Source: Gracilimonas sp031580945 (GTDB taxonomy: Bacteria; Bacteroidota; Rhodothermia; Balneolales; Balneolaceae). From it: 64,000 nucleotides of DNA. How positions within the stretch are numbered: the first letter of the stretch is position 1; each line of letters starts with the position of its first letter. The stretch covers positions 8,332 to 72,331 of the forward strand of contig JAVLBT010000002.1 of the NCBI GenBank assembly GCA_031580945.1, read 5' to 3'. The notes beneath the pieces were generated by a model. It worked only from the letters and a program-made list of their open reading frames with translations, was not told where the DNA came from and did no database searches. The position numbers were made by a program, and so were the translations under genes. Positions 61,139-64,000 of the stretch are shown one piece after another.

Positions 61139-62935
61139 ATGAACTCAATTCTTCATTCTTTCTCTATTCCGGTAATGGGAACCGGCCACTCCATCGATTC
61201 ACCTATCCGTGTTGCGCCCTATGGTATTAATTCGGTCATCTCTGTTGTGGATGACCTGCTCGTCGAAAAGATCAGGAAGTTTTACTCTGAGAAATTCGAA
61301 CTTCCCTATAATAATATTCCGCGATCTGCTGAAGATGGGCGAGCAAAACGCATCACGGCTTACCTCAATTTGGTCCATGATATTGTACATCAAAAATTCG
61401 AGGAATTGAGATCGGAGCCTTTTTTAAGTGATAATGACAAGGCTAAATATTTCCGTATGCTGCCGGATGAAAGTTCACTAAAAATAGCCTATCAGAAACT
61501 GATGGATACGGCCGAAAGTGAGCGTCAAAATTTGGCAGAAAAACTTAATAATCTGATGCAGCCCGGATCTATTGATGTGAATATCATGGCCAAGGTGGAT
61601 AAACTGAATCTCACCAAATCGGGTGAGCCAATGAGCGCTGAATACAGTGATGGAAGTGCTGCTCTGCGTGGATACGCTAATAGTAAGCTTTCTTCTAACC
61701 TCATTTTATCCGCTGGATTTAATCCCCGGTTATACAACTACTTAGCCGATTTTCAGGATTTTTACCGGGATGCCTCAGGAAACATTAAAAAGAAGATCAT
61801 CCTTAAAGTAAGTGATTTCCGCTCAGCGCTTATCCAGGGTAAATATCTTGCCAAAAAAGGACTGGAAGTATTTGAGTATCGGATTGAGTCCGGGTTGAAT
61901 TGTGGGGGACATGCTTTTGCTACCGATGGCTTGTTGCTACCGGTGTTGTTGAAAGAATTCAAAGAGAAAAAGGAAATGTTGAACTCGGCTATTCGTCCCC
62001 TTGTAGAGAAATTTTATGAGGATGAACGCGATGGATTTTCATCAGACTGGAAGGTGCAAGATCCACGAATTACAGTTCAGGGCGGCATTGGAACACATGG
62101 AGAAATGCAGCGCCTGCTGGAGGAATACGAAATGGATTCTACCGGTTGGGGGAGTCCGTTTTTGTTAGTACCCGAAGCAACAACCGTCGATCAAACCACA
62201 AGAACTTTGCTTGAAAATGCGAAAGAGAAAGATCTGTATTTGAGTGGAGTTTCACCTTTGGGCGTTCCTTTCAACAATGTGCGCCAGACGGGTTCCCGGA
62301 TATGGCATGAAGAAAGAATCGAGAAAGGAAAACCAGGCTCACCGTGTCCAAAAGGCTTTCTGGAATCGAATACCGAGTTTACTGAAAACCCAATCTGTAC
62401 AGCGTCAACACAATATCAGTTGCTGAAGATCGATGAGATCACTCAAGCTGATTATGCTGAAGACAAGAAAGAACGGCTCAAGACGAAAGTATTGGATAAA
62501 GCTTGCTTGTGTGACCACCTTGGAAATGGGGCTTTGATCCAACTGGGAATTCAAAAAGAACGACGTGCTCCTCAGGCTATTTGTCCGGGGCCAAACATTG
62601 CTTATTTCAATGGTGAATATTCACTGGAAGAAATGCTGAACCATATTTATGGAAGAGGAGAATCGCTGGTTGATGGAGATCGTCCGCACATGTTTGCCAA
62701 GGAGATGCGCATGTATGTGGATTATATGCAAGACCTGATCGATGAATCCGATTCAGATCCCAATGAAAATCGTAAACTGACAAAATTCCGCAATAACCTG
62801 GAAGCCGGCATGGATTACTGTCTGGAGTTAGCCCATTCAAATGGATACGAAGATGAAAACCTGGAATCCATAAAAACAACCGTTGAAGCAGAAAAAGCTC
62901 GCTTAGAACAAATGTTTCAGTTAGCTGTAGCATAA
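61139..62935 (+). CDS. Conserved protein of unknown function, cysteine-rich, possibly TIM-barrel
   Basis: 598 residues from ATG 61139, with TGAGGT about 7 nt upstream; GTG 61127 would add four residues. It begins SIPVMGTGHSIDSPIRVAPYG, followed by LNCGGHAFATDGLLLPV (C255). A glycine-rich QGGIGTHGEM (G315) then GWGSPFLLVPEAT resembles the phosphate-binding loops of flavin TIM barrels such as nitronate monooxygenases. Cysteines C403, C420, C456, C458 and C482, in SPCPKG, NPICTA, KACLCDH and QAICPGPN, could hold an iron-sulfur cluster. The gene follows the mevalonate operon after a 163-bp gap. Its function is unknown; flavin and cluster binding are inferences. Confidence 0.85.
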   Translation: MNSILHSFSIPVMGTGHSIDSPIRVAPYGINSVISVVDDLLVEKIRKFYSEKFELPYNNIPRSAEDGRAKRITAYLNLVHDIVHQKFEELRSEPFLSDNDKAKYFRMLPDESSLKIAYQKLMDTAESERQNLAEKLNNLMQPGSIDVNIMAKVDKLNLTKSGEPMSAEYSDGSAALRGYANSKLSSNLILSAGFNPRLYNYLADFQDFYRDASGNIKKKIILKVSDFRSALIQGKYLAKKGLEVFEYRIESGLNCGGHAFATDGLLLPVLLKEFKEKKEMLNSAIRPLVEKFYEDERDGFSSDWKVQDPRITVQGGIGTHGEMQRLLEEYEMDSTGWGSPFLLVPEATTVDQTTRTLLENAKEKDLYLSGVSPLGVPFNNVRQTGSRIWHEERIEKGKPGSPCPKGFLESNTEFTENPICTASTQYQLLKIDEITQADYAEDKKERLKTKVLDKACLCDHLGNGALIQLGIQKERRAPQAICPGPNIAYFNGEYSLEEMLNHIYGRGESLVDGDRPHMFAKEMRMYVDYMQDLIDESDSDPNENRKLTKFRNNLEAGMDYCLELAHSNGYEDENLESIKTTVEAEKARLEQMFQLAVA

Positions 62936-63185
62936 ATCACATAGGGCGGACAGCCTGTCTGCCCATTTAAAAATCAAATATAACTGCTTATCATAGATCT
63001 GGTTCAAGCGTCCGCTTGGACCTATTTCTAATTCAATTCTAAAAGTCGAATCCTACACCTTATCCCGTATTCACGGGAACGCTTGCGTTAGGTGGGTGGT
63101 GTGGTGATGTGAGATTAATTACATCAATCAGCAAATATCAGCCAAATCCGCGTCATCTGTGTTCCATTCCTTGGTTGATCAAATT
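62936..63185. other. Repeat-rich spacer between the unknown gene and fetB
   Basis: It contains a hairpin (GGGCGGACA-GCC-TGTCTGCCC), the 21-nt sequence repeated from 56177 (63003-63023), a CCCGTATTCACGGG dyad and the 27-nt repeat copy at 63144-63170. No gene is seen. Confidence 0.6.
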
Positions 63186-63977
63186 TCAATCCTTTAAGAT
63201 CGAACTGTCCAGCACATCGTTATCAAAAAAGACAAAACGGTTGCTGAGTTTGATGCCGAGATAAACGGACAAAACCGTTCCCGAAAAGATCGCCAACATG
63301 ATCATGATCTGGTATTTTATGGCGATGAGGGGAGAGCTTCCGCTCAAAATTTGACCGGTCATCATGCCCGGGAGAGAAACGAGCCCGATGGTAGCCATGG
63401 AAGCCAAGGTAGGATTTGCAGACTTCTTGAGCGCATCTTGAAAGAAAGGGAATACAGCTTCACTTCGGGTAGCCCCACAGCACAAATAAAACCGGTATCG
63501 CTCCTGATGTTCATTCAGGCTGTAATAAAAAGCGTTGATACCGATCACATTACTGCGCAGACAGTTCCCCAAAACCATACCTGTAATAGGAATAGTGTAC
63601 TGAGCAGCTAAAAATTTGGGGAGTTGAATAACAGCTTCCAGGAAAAACATATCGATCACGATGATCCCAAAGAACGTGGCAGCAAAAATCGGGATGAGAA
63701 GTGATTTCTTACGGTTCAGCTCACTCCGGTCAATGGTGGCAAAATCTGCTACCAACACCATGATCATGATCCAGGCCGCGTTCAGCCACGCATTGTCCAA
63801 TTCAAAGAGATATTCCAGGTAATATCCTACGAAGAGTAATTGTAAGGTCATTCGGACTGTGGCAATGCCCAGCTTTTTATTGAGTCCGGTTTTGTATCGC
63901 CAAAGGATCCACGCCGGGATGATGAGGATCAAAAACCCGATTCCAAGTTGCCACCAGCTAAGGTCGATGATGTCCAT
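63186..63977 (-). CDS. fetB: FetB-like (UPF0014) ABC transporter permease
   Basis: 263 residues with about seven membrane helices, predicted inner-membrane permease. The segments GNCLRSNVIGINAFYYSLNEHQERYRFYLCCGATRSEAVFPFF and GLVSLPGMMTGQILSGSSPLIAIKYQI match UPF0014/FetB. FetB works with the ATPase FetA in iron export or metal resistance. An ATPase gene would be expected upstream, beyond the right edge of the window. Confidence 0.9.
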   Translation of the reverse strand: MDIIDLSWWQLGIGFLILIIPAWILWRYKTGLNKKLGIATVRMTLQLLFVGYYLEYLFELDNAWLNAAWIMIMVLVADFATIDRSELNRKKSLLIPIFAATFFGIIVIDMFFLEAVIQLPKFLAAQYTIPITGMVLGNCLRSNVIGINAFYYSLNEHQERYRFYLCCGATRSEAVFPFFQDALKKSANPTLASMATIGLVSLPGMMTGQILSGSSPLIAIKYQIMIMLAIFSGTVLSVYLGIKLSNRFVFFDNDVLDSSILKD

Positions 63978-64000
63978 GATCTATTTATTTTTGATGTCTA

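Overview
The window looks like a chromosomal segment of a Bacteroidota-type bacterium, most likely of the Balneolota branch (Balneola/Gracilimonas-like). The reasons are two SusC/SusD outer-membrane pairs, a GWxTD protein, a PorW/SprE-like lipoprotein, an LptE-type lipoprotein beside a Fis-type sigma-54 activator, and a mevalonate-pathway operon. Base composition is moderately AT-rich. Most genes are housekeeping or envelope functions; there is no prophage, CRISPR array or intact insertion sequence. The organism name is an inference from gene content.

Layout. 1-2.2 kb: the start of a copper-type P-type ATPase (cut by the left edge) overlapped by an Rrf2 regulator with its own palindrome. 2.3-3.1 kb: a frameshifted minimal nucleotidyltransferase and repeat-rich DNA. 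3.1-7.1 kb: a CoA-transferase and purL. 7.1-14.6 kb: an AraC-type regulator divergent from a long row of small secreted and membrane proteins of mostly unknown function, ending in a LytTR regulator. 14.7-19 kb: SusC/SusD pair 1. 19.3-23.1 kb: an SDR, lysine 6-aminotransferase and ornithine aminotransferase. 23.2-23.7 kb: initiator tRNA followed by a GIY-YIG gene and a second, decayed tRNA 3' end. 24.3-30 kb: SusC/SusD pair 2 and a GWxTD protein. 30.2-47.4 kb: mainly core genes (pyk, porW-like, pyrD, pabB, a MoxR-like AAA+ ATPase, rpmE, lptE, sigma-54 activator, lrp, serS, S9 peptidase, dusB). 47.5-51.2 kb: stress and redox genes (hsp20, haem-binding protein, decayed yccF, DUF302, dps, osmC, trx, YgaP-like). 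51.5-56 kb: a TonB receptor with a methionine-rich FixH/YtkA-like lipoprotein and a His/Cys-rich membrane protein, which suggests metal (copper) handling. 56.5-62.9 kb: mvaD, phosphomevalonate kinase, a fused HMG-CoA reductase-mevalonate kinase, and a conserved protein of unknown function. 63.2-64 kb: fetB-like permease.

How they work together. The 56.5-61 kb genes encode four consecutive mevalonate-pathway activities in three polypeptides: HMG-CoA reductase, mevalonate kinase, phosphomevalonate kinase and diphosphomevalonate decarboxylase. HMG-CoA synthase and IPP isomerase are not in the window. The 49.2-51.2 kb genes form one tight minus-strand operon for oxidative/thiol stress. The 51.5-55.1 kb genes look like a metal-responsive uptake or sensing set.

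Most notable points: (1) the HMG-CoA reductase-mevalonate kinase fusion; (2) the initiator tRNA/GIY-YIG arrangement, which has the structure of a small element inserted in a tRNA gene; (3) a cysteine-rich 598-residue protein of unknown function beside the mevalonate genes; (4) several repeat families, including a 150-nt family with three copies; and (5) two decaying genes (nucleotidyltransferase, yccF). All functional calls rest on reading motifs by eye; no database search was run.
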